DNA of 64,000 nt from positions 62,001 to 126,000 of the forward strand of contig JAIVJV010000002.1 of the NCBI GenBank assembly GCA_020199835.1. The letters run 5' to 3'. The translations under genes and the position numbers were made by a program. Under the pieces are notes generated by a model. It did no database searches. It saw only the letters and a list, made by a program, of their open reading frames with translations, and was not told the origin of the DNA. Numbering within the stretch: position 1 is the first letter of the stretch; the number at the start of each line of letters is the position of its first letter. Below are positions 18,688-27,248 of the stretch, one piece after another. This DNA is from Acidobacteriota bacterium (GTDB taxonomy: Bacteria; Acidobacteriota; Blastocatellia; Pyrinomonadales; Pyrinomonadaceae).

Positions 18688-19404
18688 ATGAGCGACAAGA
18701 AAAGTTGGGGCGAAACCGTGGCGGGCTGGTTTATCGAACGCGACGAGCCGGTTGCCTCGCCGGCGCCGGAGGTTCCGACTGACGACGCCTCGTTAGATGG
18801 CTCGGGCTACGGTTCTACGGCAAGCGGTTCCGTGAGCAGCGCCGCGGTCAGTGACAACTACACGGCGCCATCCCCGACTCAATCCGTGTTTCACAGCGCG
18901 CCGCCACCACCGGCCGGCGGCCAGATCGACTTTCCGGCTGTCTTCTCCGCGGCCGGTGTTGACGCCGACGAGCAGCAACGCGTCGCCCGCACTACCGACC
19001 TGTTAAAGAGCTTGCCTGCGGGGACTGACGCGGCCGTTAAAAAGCAGATCGTTGAAGCGTCTCTCAAAGCCTTCGGCGTGCCGATCGAAAAGATCATCGA
19101 AGCGACCGCGGAGGAGATCCAGGCGCTCGATGGTTACATCCGCAATTGCGCCGCGGACAATGAAAAACTCATTCAGGAATCCGACGCGCGTATCAAGCAC
19201 TACGAAGAAGAGATCAAGACCATTCGCGCCGTGATGCAACAGAGTGTTGAAGAACAGCAGAACCTGATTAAGGTGTGCAACGACAAGAAGCTCGAAATTC
19301 AACAGGTGCTGGAGTTTTTCGGGCGTGAGAAAGTCGCGAGTGTTGTTCAGGCTTCTCCCAAGCTCCACGATCCTTCCGGCCCGGCTACGAATCCGGCCAG
19401 TTAG
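18688..19404 (+). CDS. Coiled-coil protein of unknown function, first gene of the PspA cluster
   Basis: A 238-residue cytoplasmic protein. A low-complexity Ser/Ala/Pro/Gly-rich region (about 20-90) follows a short conserved-looking N-terminus (MSDKKSWGETVAGWFIERDE). The second half is helical with a predicted coiled coil (about 125-215). No family is recognised. The start at 18688 is preferred because a GGAGC precedes it; another start lies 9 nt upstream. It ends 16 bp before pspA, and the long coiled coil is compatible with a PspA partner, though that is inference. Confidence 0.65.
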   Translation: MSDKKSWGETVAGWFIERDEPVASPAPEVPTDDASLDGSGYGSTASGSVSSAAVSDNYTAPSPTQSVFHSAPPPPAGGQIDFPAVFSAAGVDADEQQRVARTTDLLKSLPAGTDAAVKKQIVEASLKAFGVPIEKIIEATAEEIQALDGYIRNCAADNEKLIQESDARIKHYEEEIKTIRAVMQQSVEEQQNLIKVCNDKKLEIQQVLEFFGREKVASVVQASPKLHDPSGPATNPAS

Positions 19405-19420
19405 AGAAAGGAAATAATTC

Positions 19421-20116
19421 ATGTGGAAACGGTTGGCTAACCTCTGGAAAGGTTTCCTATCGCTCTGGATTTCCGACATCGAAAAAGAGCATCCGGAGAT
19501 TGCTTACGAAAACGCCATCAACTCGATGGTGGCGAAGTATTCCAAACTCAAGACTGCCACTGCCGGGATCATTCGGCGTCGTGAAGATCTCGATGCACGT
19601 TTTAAAAAGGCGAGTGCCGAGCTAGCCCAGACTGAGGCTGAACTCGATACGGCCGTTTCGACTAACCAGGACGATCTGGCGGTGATTCTGATCCAGAAGA
19701 AGAACCAACTGGCGGTGGACGTGGCGGAGTTGAAGACCGAGATGGAAACGGCGCGCAGCGATGCCGATTCGGCAAAGACTTCGCTGCTGGGCGTACAGTC
19801 GGAGATTCGCAAGTTGCAGAGCGAGCGTGATTCGATGCTGGCGAAGATGCAGTCGGCGCAGGCGCGTATCAAGGTGCAGGAACAGTTGGATGGATTGTCG
19901 GTCGATGCGGAAGTGAAGGCGCTCGACAACGTGCGGCAGCATATTAAGACGACGATTGCCGAGGCAAACCTGGGTAAGGAACTATCGGAATCGTCACTCG
20001 ACTCGCGTCTAGCTGCGTTGCGCAACCAAACCGGTGAGGTTCAGGCCAAGCAACAACTCGCAGAGTTAAAAGCCAAGAAAGCCGCCCAACAAGCCGCACA
20101 GAACAAGACGATGTAA
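19421..20116 (+). CDS. pspA: PspA/IM30-family protein (ESCRT-III superfamily)
   Basis: A 231-residue, almost wholly helical coiled-coil protein. It has an amphipathic N-terminal helix ([19 protein letters not shown]), then the PspA-like segment with [20 protein letters not shown] and long heptad-rich hairpin helices. PspA/IM30/Vipp1 proteins assemble on membranes as rods or rings, protect or remodel the inner membrane, and belong to the ESCRT-III superfamily. A GAAAGGAAAT site precedes the ATG. It sits among ABC-transporter and AAA+ genes rather than with pspBC/pspF, which are not present. Confidence 0.85.
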   Translation: MWKRLANLWKGFLSLWISDIEKEHPEIAYENAINSMVAKYSKLKTATAGIIRRREDLDARFKKASAELAQTEAELDTAVSTNQDDLAVILIQKKNQLAVDVAELKTEMETARSDADSAKTSLLGVQSEIRKLQSERDSMLAKMQSAQARIKVQEQLDGLSVDAEVKALDNVRQHIKTTIAEANLGKELSESSLDSRLAALRNQTGEVQAKQQLAELKAKKAAQQAAQNKTM

Positions 20117-20130
20117 ATCCGCGTTTCTAT

Positions 20131-20187
20131 GTGTTCGCGAATCCGTTTTATCAGAGGTCCTTTGAACACGGATAAAGCGGATCACAC
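20131..20187. repeat. Nested inverted repeats between pspA and the substrate-binding-protein gene
   Basis: ATCCGTTTTATC (20141-20152) pairs with GATAAAGCGGAT (20171-20182) with one G-T pair. GTGT (20131-20134) pairs with ACAC (20184-20187), and GTGTTC (20131-20136) can instead pair with GAACAC (20164-20169). The alternatives exclude each other, as in attenuators. A dispersed REP-like element is also possible. Confidence 0.45.
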
Positions 20188-20209
20188 AAACAGCGATGAG
20201 AGGTGACCA

Positions 20210-21826
20210 ATGAGACTGACTCCCCTGGCAAAGGCTTTTATCGCTATTGTGGTCGTCGCCGTGATCGGCTTCGCCACGTGGCATTACAAAGGTGATGCAA
20301 TCAAAGAATGGGCCGGCGGCGAACGTGAAGTTGGCGGTGACTCAAAGGCCGACTTCGACAAACTCAAGGGCGCACCCGACGACCCCGCTCGTAACGCCGG
20401 CTCAACGGGCGTCAGCGGCGTCTCACTCGGCTCCGGCCGCTTGAACCGCCCACTCGTAGTTGGCATCAACACCTGGGCTGGTCACGCTCCCGGCATCGTC
20501 TTCAACAACGGCATGGACCCAAACGGCGGCTCGAGTTACAAAAACAAATACGGTGTCGACGTGAAGTTTGTCCTCCTCGAAGATCCGGCCGCGAAACTCG
20601 CCGCGTTCCGCAGCGGCCAGGTCGACATCATGTGGAACACCGTCGACAACTGGGCTCGCGAAGCATCAATCCTCGCCGAAAACAACCAGAACGCGAAGTC
20701 GATCATCATGCAGGACTGGTCGCGCGGCGGCGACGGCATCGTCGCACTCTCAACGATTAAATCAGTCGAAGATCTAAAAGGACACAAGATCGCCTGCACC
20801 CAGTTCACGCCGTCACATTTCCTGCTGCTCTATCTCCTTTCGCAATCAGGGTTGACACCTGAAGAACGCGCGGGCGTCGAGAAGAACATCGTCTTCACGC
20901 AGGATGCACCGGCCGCGGCTGCAGCCTTCACCGCAAAACAAGTTGACGCCGCGGTCACGTGGGAACCGGATCTCTCCGCCGCGGTCACGGCGCGCGGCTC
21001 GGAAGCGCATGTACTCGTTTCCACGCAACACGCGACGCACATCATCGCCGATACGCTGTGCGCTCGTCAGGAGGTGATCGATCAAGCACCGGAAACTGTG
21101 CGCGATTTCGTTCGCGGCTGGCTCGACGGCATTGAGATGATCAAGAGCAACCCGAATCCTTCGTACGAAGTCGTCGCACGCGCGCTGAAGCTCGACACCG
21201 ACACCGTCTCGGGCATGTTGTCAGGACTGAAGCTCACGCCCTACGCCGACAACGCACAGTTCTATGGTCTAACCGGCGCGAAGGCACATTACGATACCTT
21301 GTTCGATACAGCGTTTGTGATTTGGCGCAAGCGGGGACTCGTGAGGAAACCCGTCGATGCGAAGGGCTGGGCCGACCCACGTTTCCTGCAAGCCGTCGCT
21401 TCGTACTATCCGGGTCAGAGAGTTGAGGAAGCGCCCGTCGTCGCGAAAGCCCCATCGGAAAAAGACGTTCCGATCCTGCATCAGCAGATCCAGATTCAGT
21501 TCACGCCCGGTTCCGACGAGATCATGCCCGGCTCTTACCTCTTGCTCGACAAACTCGGCGAGACGATGACTTCCTTCGGCAGCACGGTGCTGCGCATCGA
21601 AGGAAACACCGACAGCACCGGATCCGCTTCCGGCAACGTGTCGCTCTCCGACCGTCGCGCGCAATCCGTGAAGAACTACATAGTGAAGAACTTCCCGAAC
21701 ATTCCGCCGACGCGGTTCCAGACTATCGGCCGCGGCGCCAGCAATCCGATCGCTGAGAACACGACCGAAGCAGGGCGACAACAAAACCGTCGCACCGATA
21801 TCAAGGTGATACTGGCTACGAGCTGA
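20210..21826 (+). CDS. Membrane-anchored substrate-binding protein fused to OmpA peptidoglycan-binding domain
   Basis: A 538-residue fusion. Residues 7-25 form a hydrophobic N-terminal segment without a clear signal-peptidase site, so an inner-membrane anchor is likely. Residues ~80-400 match NitT/TauT/NMT1-type periplasmic binding proteins (LVVGINTWAGHAPGIVF, then KIACTQFTPSHFLLLYLL and AAVTWEPDLSAAV). Residues ~425-538 are an OmpA-like domain ending with GNTDSTGSASGNVSLSDRRA and IGRGASNPIAEN, the peptidoglycan-binding signature. The next genes encode the matching permease and ATPase. NitT/TauT binding proteins deliver small anions, sulfonates or precursors, but the ligand cannot be read. 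A GAGAGGTGA site precedes the ATG. Confidence 0.9.
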   Translation: MRLTPLAKAFIAIVVVAVIGFATWHYKGDAIKEWAGGEREVGGDSKADFDKLKGAPDDPARNAGSTGVSGVSLGSGRLNRPLVVGINTWAGHAPGIVFNNGMDPNGGSSYKNKYGVDVKFVLLEDPAAKLAAFRSGQVDIMWNTVDNWAREASILAENNQNAKSIIMQDWSRGGDGIVALSTIKSVEDLKGHKIACTQFTPSHFLLLYLLSQSGLTPEERAGVEKNIVFTQDAPAAAAAFTAKQVDAAVTWEPDLSAAVTARGSEAHVLVSTQHATHIIADTLCARQEVIDQAPETVRDFVRGWLDGIEMIKSNPNPSYEVVARALKLDTDTVSGMLSGLKLTPYADNAQFYGLTGAKAHYDTLFDTAFVIWRKRGLVRKPVDAKGWADPRFLQAVASYYPGQRVEEAPVVAKAPSEKDVPILHQQIQIQFTPGSDEIMPGSYLLLDKLGETMTSFGSTVLRIEGNTDSTGSASGNVSLSDRRAQSVKNYIVKNFPNIPPTRFQTIGRGASNPIAENTTEAGRQQNRRTDIKVILATS

Positions 21827-21840
21827 TACGGAAGTTCACA

Positions 21841-22641
21841 ATGGCAGCGCGTCAGAACTCCCTCTTCGCCATTCGTGCGCCGCTCCCCAGGCGGACGGCG
21901 TTTCTGCTGGGCTTTGTCGCACCCGCGCTCGTACTCGGCGCGTGGTGCGTGTTGACTTACGGCGGGCTGGTCCAACCAGGTTTCCTGCCGACGCCGACCG
22001 AAGTCGTACGCGGCACGCTGCAACTATTCATTCAATACGATCTCGCAACGGCGATCTACATCTCCACGAGGCGCATCGCGATCGCGTTTTTCTTGGCGTC
22101 GGTGATCGCTTTGCCACTTGGTGTGTTGATGGGCGCGTTCGATCCCATCAACCGTTTCTTCGAGCCGATCATGGCGCCGCTGCGTTACATGCCGATCTCG
22201 GCGTTTATCCCGTTGCTGATTCTTTGGTTCGGCATTTACGAGAAGCAGAAGATCGCATTCCTGTTTCTCGGCGTGTTTGTTTACTTGCTGCCCGTCGTTG
22301 TTTCATCGATTCGACTCGTGCCCGAGGAGTTGGTCCAAACTGCGTTAACGCTCGGCGCTTCAAAGTTTCAGGTGATCCGAACCGTGCTCGTCCCGGCTGC
22401 GTTGCCCGAGATCTTCGACAGCTTCCGCGTAATGAACGCGATCGCATGGACGTACGTGATTCTCGCGGAAGCCGTCAATCCCGAATACGGACTCGGATAC
22501 ATGGTCGAACTCGCACGCACGCACCAGAAAGCATCGTGGTCATTCGCCGGACTGCTGGTAATCGGCGGCATCGGTCTGTTGACCGACTTTCTAATTCGTC
22601 TTCTTTCCAACCTGCTGTTTCGCTGGCGTGAAACCACGTAA
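21841..22641 (+). CDS. ABC transporter permease, SsuC/TauC/NitT type
   Basis: A 266-residue inner-membrane protein with about six TMs. The EAA-type loop reads EELVQTALTLGASKFQVIRTVLVPAALPEIF, the contact site for the ATPase. The PLRYMPISAFIPLLILWFGI segment is typical of nitrate/sulfonate/bicarbonate permeases. It begins 14 bp after the binding-protein-OmpA fusion and ends 5 bp before the ATPase gene, giving a complete three-part importer, although the binding component is covalently tied to a wall-binding domain. Confidence 0.92.
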   Translation: MAARQNSLFAIRAPLPRRTAFLLGFVAPALVLGAWCVLTYGGLVQPGFLPTPTEVVRGTLQLFIQYDLATAIYISTRRIAIAFFLASVIALPLGVLMGAFDPINRFFEPIMAPLRYMPISAFIPLLILWFGIYEKQKIAFLFLGVFVYLLPVVVSSIRLVPEELVQTALTLGASKFQVIRTVLVPAALPEIFDSFRVMNAIAWTYVILAEAVNPEYGLGYMVELARTHQKASWSFAGLLVIGGIGLLTDFLIRLLSNLLFRWRETT

Positions 22642-22646
22642 ATATC

Positions 22647-23543
22647 ATGGCCGATAACGACGCTCCAGCAACGCTGCCACAAGCCGGTGAACCCGGCACC
22701 TTTGCCGTAGATGTCGGCCAGGCCACGTCAAAGCCGACGTATCGTGCGGACCAGAGTGGCGCGCCGCCGAAACTGCGCGTCAGCAATCTGAGCGTTACGT
22801 ACATCGATCGCAAAGGCAATCGCACTGAAGCGGTGCGCGATGTTTCGTTCGATATTCTCGACAAGCCGGATTCCGGGGAAATCGTCGTCTTTCTTGGTCC
22901 ATCAGGTTGCGGCAAGTCGACGATTTTGAAAGCGGTCGCAGGTTTGTTGCCGCCGACTAAAGGCGAGGTGCTGATTGATGGCGAACTCGTGACTGACGTC
23001 GGTCGCGATCGCGGCATGGTCTTTCAGGCTTACACGTCTTTCGGTTGGCTCACTGTCCGTGAAAACGTCGAGTACGGCCTGAAACTGAAAGGCATGCCCA
23101 AGTCCGAACGGCGCAAGATCTCTGATTCGATTCTGAAATCGGTGGGCCTCGCGGACTTCGCGGATCGTTATCCGAAAGATCTTTCCGGCGGCATGAAACA
23201 ACGCGTCGCGATCGCGCGCACGCTCGTCAACAATCCGCGCGTAGTGTTGATGGACGAACCATTCGGCGCGCTCGATCCGCAGACGCGTTGGGGCATGCAG
23301 AGTCTGCTGCTCGAGGTCTCGCGCGCCGAGAACAACACGATTCTGTTCGTCACGCACGACGTTTCCGAGGCCGTCTATCTGGCTGATACGATCTACGTCC
23401 TGTCGCAGCGGCCCGCGCAGATTCTTCACCGCATCCACGTGCCCGCGTTTCCTGTTCGCGACATTGCGTTAAAATCGGCGCCGGAGTTTCGGGCCGTCGA
23501 AAAGCAGTTATTGGACTTGATCTACGCGCCCGCCAACTCGTAA
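22647..23543 (+). CDS. ABC transporter ATP-binding protein, SsuB/TauB type
   Basis: A 298-residue nucleotide-binding subunit with an N-terminal extension of about 45 residues before the core. Walker A is GPSGCGKST, the signature motif is LSGGMKQRVAIARTL, Walker B is VVLMDEPFGALD and the switch histidine is in THDVSEAV. All are intact, so ATP hydrolysis is expected. It closes the transporter unit, and the next gene (16 bp away) continues the cluster. Confidence 0.93.
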   Translation: MADNDAPATLPQAGEPGTFAVDVGQATSKPTYRADQSGAPPKLRVSNLSVTYIDRKGNRTEAVRDVSFDILDKPDSGEIVVFLGPSGCGKSTILKAVAGLLPPTKGEVLIDGELVTDVGRDRGMVFQAYTSFGWLTVRENVEYGLKLKGMPKSERRKISDSILKSVGLADFADRYPKDLSGGMKQRVAIARTLVNNPRVVLMDEPFGALDPQTRWGMQSLLLEVSRAENNTILFVTHDVSEAVYLADTIYVLSQRPAQILHRIHVPAFPVRDIALKSAPEFRAVEKQLLDLIYAPANS

Positions 23544-23559
23544 TGATTACGATCTCTTT

Positions 23560-24486
23560 ATGGGGACAACCGGAAAGCAGGGTTTGACGAAGCCGCCGCG
23601 AGCGGCCGTGCGGAAGGATGGTGTGCCGGTTAACGTCACGCCGCTGGGCGACGACACCCTCGCTGCCACCCAGGCTTTCATCAAGCAAAAAGTTCACGAG
23701 AAACGTTCGTACGTCAAAGCCGCGTTTGCCAATCCGTACAATCTTTCGTTACTGGCCGGAGGACTCATCGCTTCCGCAGTCACACTTAATCCACTACTCG
23801 CAATCGTAACTGTGGGCCTGGAGGTACTGTGGGTGACGAACGCGCCCGGCTCGAAGAAGCTGCGCGAGTGGTTGTGGGATCCGCAGTTTGAAGCCGAAGA
23901 GCAGAAAAAGTTGCAGGAACTGCGTGCGGCGCAACTGCACAATCTCGGTGAGCAGGATCGGGAGCGCGTCGTCACGCTCATCGCACGGCAACAGGAGATC
24001 AATGCACTCGCCGCGCAGAATCCTTCGTTCACCGGCGAACTACTGCGTACTGAATTGACGAAAACCGATCGGCTCGTCGAAGCGTTCATCGAGATGGCGA
24101 CAACGTGCAGTCGTTATGAGTCGTACCTCGATTCGATCAATCTGAGCGAACTCGAGCGCGAACGGCGCCGCTATGAAGCAATCGTTAACGATCAGGACAT
24201 CCACGATTCGCGAAATGATATCGCGGCGAAGAACCTCGCCGTGATCATGAAGCGTTTCGACAAGATGAAAGAGATCAACCAGTACCTGATGCTCGCTCGC
24301 GGTCAACTGGATTTGATCGAAAACTCGTTTCAGTTGATTGCGGACCAGATCGTCACGATGCAGTCGCCGCAGGAGTTGACGGGGCAACTGGATGAGTTGC
24401 TCGACGGTGTTGAATCGATCAAGCAGACTGCGGCTGATACCGAACGCATGTTGAATCCGATGGGCTTGAAGGAATTTGATCTATGA
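23560..24486 (+). CDS. Membrane coiled-coil protein of unknown function
   Basis: A 308-residue protein with two closely spaced hydrophobic segments (about 57-95, including LSLLAGGLIASAVTLNPLLAIV) and a long charged, helical, coiled-coil-prone region from about 110 to the end. No family is recognised. The topology suggests a short membrane hairpin with a large cytoplasmic stalk. Its stop overlaps the start of the AAA+ gene (ATGA at 24483-24486), so the two are made together and probably interact. Confidence 0.72.
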   Translation: MGTTGKQGLTKPPRAAVRKDGVPVNVTPLGDDTLAATQAFIKQKVHEKRSYVKAAFANPYNLSLLAGGLIASAVTLNPLLAIVTVGLEVLWVTNAPGSKKLREWLWDPQFEAEEQKKLQELRAAQLHNLGEQDRERVVTLIARQQEINALAAQNPSFTGELLRTELTKTDRLVEAFIEMATTCSRYESYLDSINLSELERERRRYEAIVNDQDIHDSRNDIAAKNLAVIMKRFDKMKEINQYLMLARGQLDLIENSFQLIADQIVTMQSPQELTGQLDELLDGVESIKQTAADTERMLNPMGLKEFDL

Positions 24487-26336
24487 GCGACACGCGCACG
24501 CTTCCCGCCTGGGCTGAAGACTTGCGGCGCCGCTACTTGCGCGGCGAAGCGTCGATGTTTGTGTTGCACGGAAACGTCTATGACGTCGTGCTTTGCAACA
24601 AGAAGATGATGGCGCTCACGGAATTTCTGACCGACGTTTTGTTGAAGGATTCCAAGGACACGATCGCCGTCTACAACGTTGCCACCGGGACGCGGTTTGC
24701 GAAACACGCGCAGGGCGCCGCGGGCGTCGAGGATTTGCTGTTGGCCACGGACAAGAGCCGGATCTTTGCGGCTTTTGAACGTTTGTTGATCGGTGCGACG
24801 AGGACCGCAGTGATCATGGAATACGCCGAAGCGATCGCTCCCGCGGGCGATCCGAACTTCCAGGGCGAATCCGATCGTGCAGCGATCGTCACCCTACATC
24901 GCTGGTCTGCGTTGCCGGAGATCGAACGCGGGGACAACGTCGTGCTGCTGATTTCTGAAAACCTGACCGAGCTCGCGCCAAAACTGATCTCGAATCCAAA
25001 GGTGGCGGTCGTTGAAGTGCCGATGCCGGATCACGCGACGCGGCGCGACGCCGCGATGCTGGCGGATACGCGTTTGACTGAAAAGGACGGCGAGCGTTAT
25101 GCGAGCATCACGGCCGGTTTGAAAGCGATTCAGATCGCTTCGATCTTGACGCCGCAATCGTCGGCTGAAGAAGCGTTTGCCGATCGCGAGGCGTTTATCA
25201 CGAGCTTGTTGGGCAGTGGGCCAGACGCCGCGGCGCGCGCACACAAACTTGCGGCGCTCACGAGCAACATGAATCGCGATGAGATCAAAGAACTCGTCGC
25301 GCCCGCCGCGCCTGTGCCGGCGGCGGATGCGAGTTTGCCGAGTCCGATCGAACGCGCGCGCAAAGAGACGGATCGACTGATCGCCAAACGCAAACGTGAA
25401 ATTATCGAACGCGAGTGTTTCGGCCTCGTGGAGTTTGTCGAACCGTCGCACGGGTTTGAAGTCGTCGGCGGCATGGACGAAGTTAAGAAGGATTTGATGG
25501 TGATCGCTGAGAGTATCCGTGAAGGACGGACCAGCCGTGTGCCGATGGGAATCTTGTTTACTGGTCCAATGGGCACTGGCAAGACTTTCGTCGCCGAAGC
25601 ATTCGCGAAAGAATGTGGACTCACGACGATCAAGTTGAAGAACTTTCGCTCGAAGTGGGTGGGCGCGACAGAAGGGAATCTGGAAAAGATTCTCAACGTA
25701 ATACGCGCCATCGGGCAGGTGGTCGTGATCATCGACGAAGGCGATCGAGCGTTTGGCAACACTGATGGAGAAGGTGATGGCGGCACATCGTCGCGCGTGA
25801 TCGCGCGTATCAAGGAATTTATGTCTGACACGTCGAACCGCGGGCGGATCCTGTTTCTGGTGATGACGAACCGGCCTGACAAGCTCGACGTGGATCTCAA
25901 ACGGGCAGGACGTTTGGATCGCAAGATTCCTTTTCTTTACGTGCAGACGCCGGAAGAGGTTGAGCTAGTCGCGCGCGCCCTGTTGCGCAAGAACAAGATC
26001 AAAACGGACGTCGATCTCGCCACGATTCGTGAAGGCTTTTCGACCAAGCTTGTGGGTTATTCGAATGCGGATATCGAAGCGGTGATATTGCTGGCGAATG
26101 AAGATGCCGCGCGCGAGTCCGGTGGTGATGCGGCCGTGTCGGCAAGTCATTTCCAACGCGCGGCGCTCGATTACTTTCCGAGCCGCGACGTCGAGTTGTT
26201 GGAATACATGGAGTTGTTAGCCGTCTTTGAATCCTCGAGCCGACGCCTTCTGCCCGCGAAGTACGCCTCCCTCACACCAGAAGAACTAGACACGCGCCTG
26301 CGCCACCTCCGCGCAATCGTCGGCACCCGCCGATAG
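24483..26336 (+). CDS. AAA+ ATPase with large N-terminal domain
   Basis: A 617-residue protein. The C-terminal half is a classic AAA domain: Walker A GPMGTGKT (361-368), Walker B VVIIDEGD (414-421), a sensor-1-like MTNRPD and an arginine-finger region RAGRLDRK. The N-terminal ~300 residues ([15 protein letters not shown] start, then [10 protein letters not shown] and [13 protein letters not shown]) recall the degenerate ATPase-like half of Ycf46-type proteins, a tentative match. AAA proteins of this kind are unfoldase or disassembly machines. Being ATGA-coupled to a membrane coiled-coil protein and five genes after pspA, it could act on PspA assemblies as Vps4 does on ESCRT-III; that is inference. 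Confidence 0.85.
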   Translation: MSDTRTLPAWAEDLRRRYLRGEASMFVLHGNVYDVVLCNKKMMALTEFLTDVLLKDSKDTIAVYNVATGTRFAKHAQGAAGVEDLLLATDKSRIFAAFERLLIGATRTAVIMEYAEAIAPAGDPNFQGESDRAAIVTLHRWSALPEIERGDNVVLLISENLTELAPKLISNPKVAVVEVPMPDHATRRDAAMLADTRLTEKDGERYASITAGLKAIQIASILTPQSSAEEAFADREAFITSLLGSGPDAAARAHKLAALTSNMNRDEIKELVAPAAPVPAADASLPSPIERARKETDRLIAKRKREIIERECFGLVEFVEPSHGFEVVGGMDEVKKDLMVIAESIREGRTSRVPMGILFTGPMGTGKTFVAEAFAKECGLTTIKLKNFRSKWVGATEGNLEKILNVIRAIGQVVVIIDEGDRAFGNTDGEGDGGTSSRVIARIKEFMSDTSNRGRILFLVMTNRPDKLDVDLKRAGRLDRKIPFLYVQTPEEVELVARALLRKNKIKTDVDLATIREGFSTKLVGYSNADIEAVILLANEDAARESGGDAAVSASHFQRAALDYFPSRDVELLEYMELLAVFESSSRRLLPAKYASLTPEELDTRLRHLRAIVGTRR

Positions 26337-26382
26337 CTTTGTTTTTCATGAAGGGACAGTTGAAGGAAGAGTAGCAACCGCC

Positions 26383-26685
26383 TCACTTGCGAGTGCCACG
26401 GGTGCGGCGGCCACGGTAGCGGATCTTGCCGGGAAGTCTCGCAGGCAAATCCAAATGGTCATCAACAATATCTTCGAGGTGAACGCCGGCGACGTGCGCA
26501 TACGCGAGCAGCGTTAGCAGGGTAGGTTCGCGTTCATCGTTCTCGTATTGTGAGATGCGGCCGTAGTGCATGCTTCCATCGAGACCGAGACGCACCAGCA
26601 TCTGGGTTTGCGACAATTCGAGCGCCTCACGAATCTCGCGCAATTTACTGGCTAAACGAAGTGGACGCGGACGCGGGTTGCCCAT
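26383..26685 (-). CDS. Small XRE-family HTH regulator
   Basis: A 100-residue DNA-binding protein with an HTH_3-type domain (about 12-70): LREIREALELSQTQMLVRLG, then YGRISQYENDEREPTLLTLLAYA. The C-terminus is basic (RYRGRRTRGTRK). The ATG at 26685 is chosen because a consensus AGGAGG lies 9 nt upstream; longer in-frame starts would place that site inside the gene. The target is unknown. It is divergent from the DUF433 gene over a 310-bp region with strong hairpins, and convergent with the AAA+ gene. Confidence 0.82.
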   Translation of the reverse strand: MGNPRPRPLRLASKLREIREALELSQTQMLVRLGLDGSMHYGRISQYENDEREPTLLTLLAYAHVAGVHLEDIVDDHLDLPARLPGKIRYRGRRTRGTRK

Positions 26686-26995
26686 CAGGATTTTCCTCCT
26701 GTCGGACATCCCCGAAAATTCTGCTTGCACACATTCCCTGTTGGGAGTAGTATGCGTTCGCTTTCGATTTTCGCCGTTGCTATGAACCACTCATGCAGGA
26801 CGGCGATGCTCATCACTCGTTATTGTGGGAGCTTGAGCTGCGCATTCGGCGGCTTGATTGTCAAAGACGAGTGCCATCGTAAAGCGTATCGGGCAAATCG
26901 TAAATAGAAATTTGTCTTTGAGCACCTGGTGCGGGGCCAGGTGGAGTCCGCAGAGGCGTTGACCCCTGCTTCTGCGGACTCGGGGGCAAAGGGCC
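26686..26995. other. 310-bp divergent intergenic region
   Basis: The region between the HTH regulator and the DUF433 gene has no convincing gene. It contains the AGGAGG of the regulator at its left end and two consecutive perfect hairpins at its right end (listed separately). I see no clear sigma-70 promoter. Confidence 0.6.
26923..26981 (+). promoter_or_regulatory. Two tandem perfect hairpins in the leader of the DUF433 gene
   Basis: Hairpin 1 is CACCTGG (26923-26929) with CCAGGTG (26937-26943). Hairpin 2 is GAGTCCGCAGA (26944-26954) with TCTGCGGACTC (26971-26981). They abut with no gap and end 14 nt before the ATG. Operator, leader-RNA structure or a mobile-element remnant are all possible. 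Confidence 0.55.
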
Positions 26996-27205
26996 ATGAA
27001 AGCCGAGGACCTGATCGAACGCAACCCGGAAAAAATGGGCGGAGTGGCCGTATTTAGCGGCACGCGTGTGCCGGTCGAGTTTCTCTTTCAGTTTCTGGAA
27101 GACGATCAAACGCTGGAGACGTTTTTGGACCAGTTTCCCACCGTCAGCCGTGCGCAGGCCCAGGGCGTACTTGGCGCCTCGCGCGATCTTCTCCTTCGTT
27201 CGTGA
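26996..27205 (+). CDS. DUF433 (VapB-antitoxin-like) protein without a partner toxin
   Basis: A 69-residue protein matching the DUF433 pattern: IERNPEKMGGVAVFSGTRVP, then a helical segment with LEDDQTLETFLDQFP. DUF433 proteins are winged-helix-like and usually precede a PIN-like (DUF5615) toxin gene. Here the next gene, 43 bp on, is a PLP enzyme, and no PIN-like frame follows. It is therefore an orphan, perhaps a residual antitoxin or an independent regulator. The leader carries two strong hairpins. Confidence 0.78.
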   Translation: MKAEDLIERNPEKMGGVAVFSGTRVPVEFLFQFLEDDQTLETFLDQFPTVSRAQAQGVLGASRDLLLRS

Positions 27206-27248
27206 GCCCCGGTTCGTAATCGCCGCGTTCTGTGGTAGCTTGCGTCCC

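Noticed and set aside
20210..23543. Plain sulfonate/nitrate import operon
   Set aside because: The OmpA fusion on the binding protein and the flanking pspA, coiled-coil and AAA+ genes make a simple nutrient importer an incomplete description, although transport remains possible.
26383..27205. HTH regulator and DUF433 protein as a toxin-antitoxin pair
   Set aside because: They are divergent and 310 bp apart, both are DNA-binding-like, and neither resembles a toxin.
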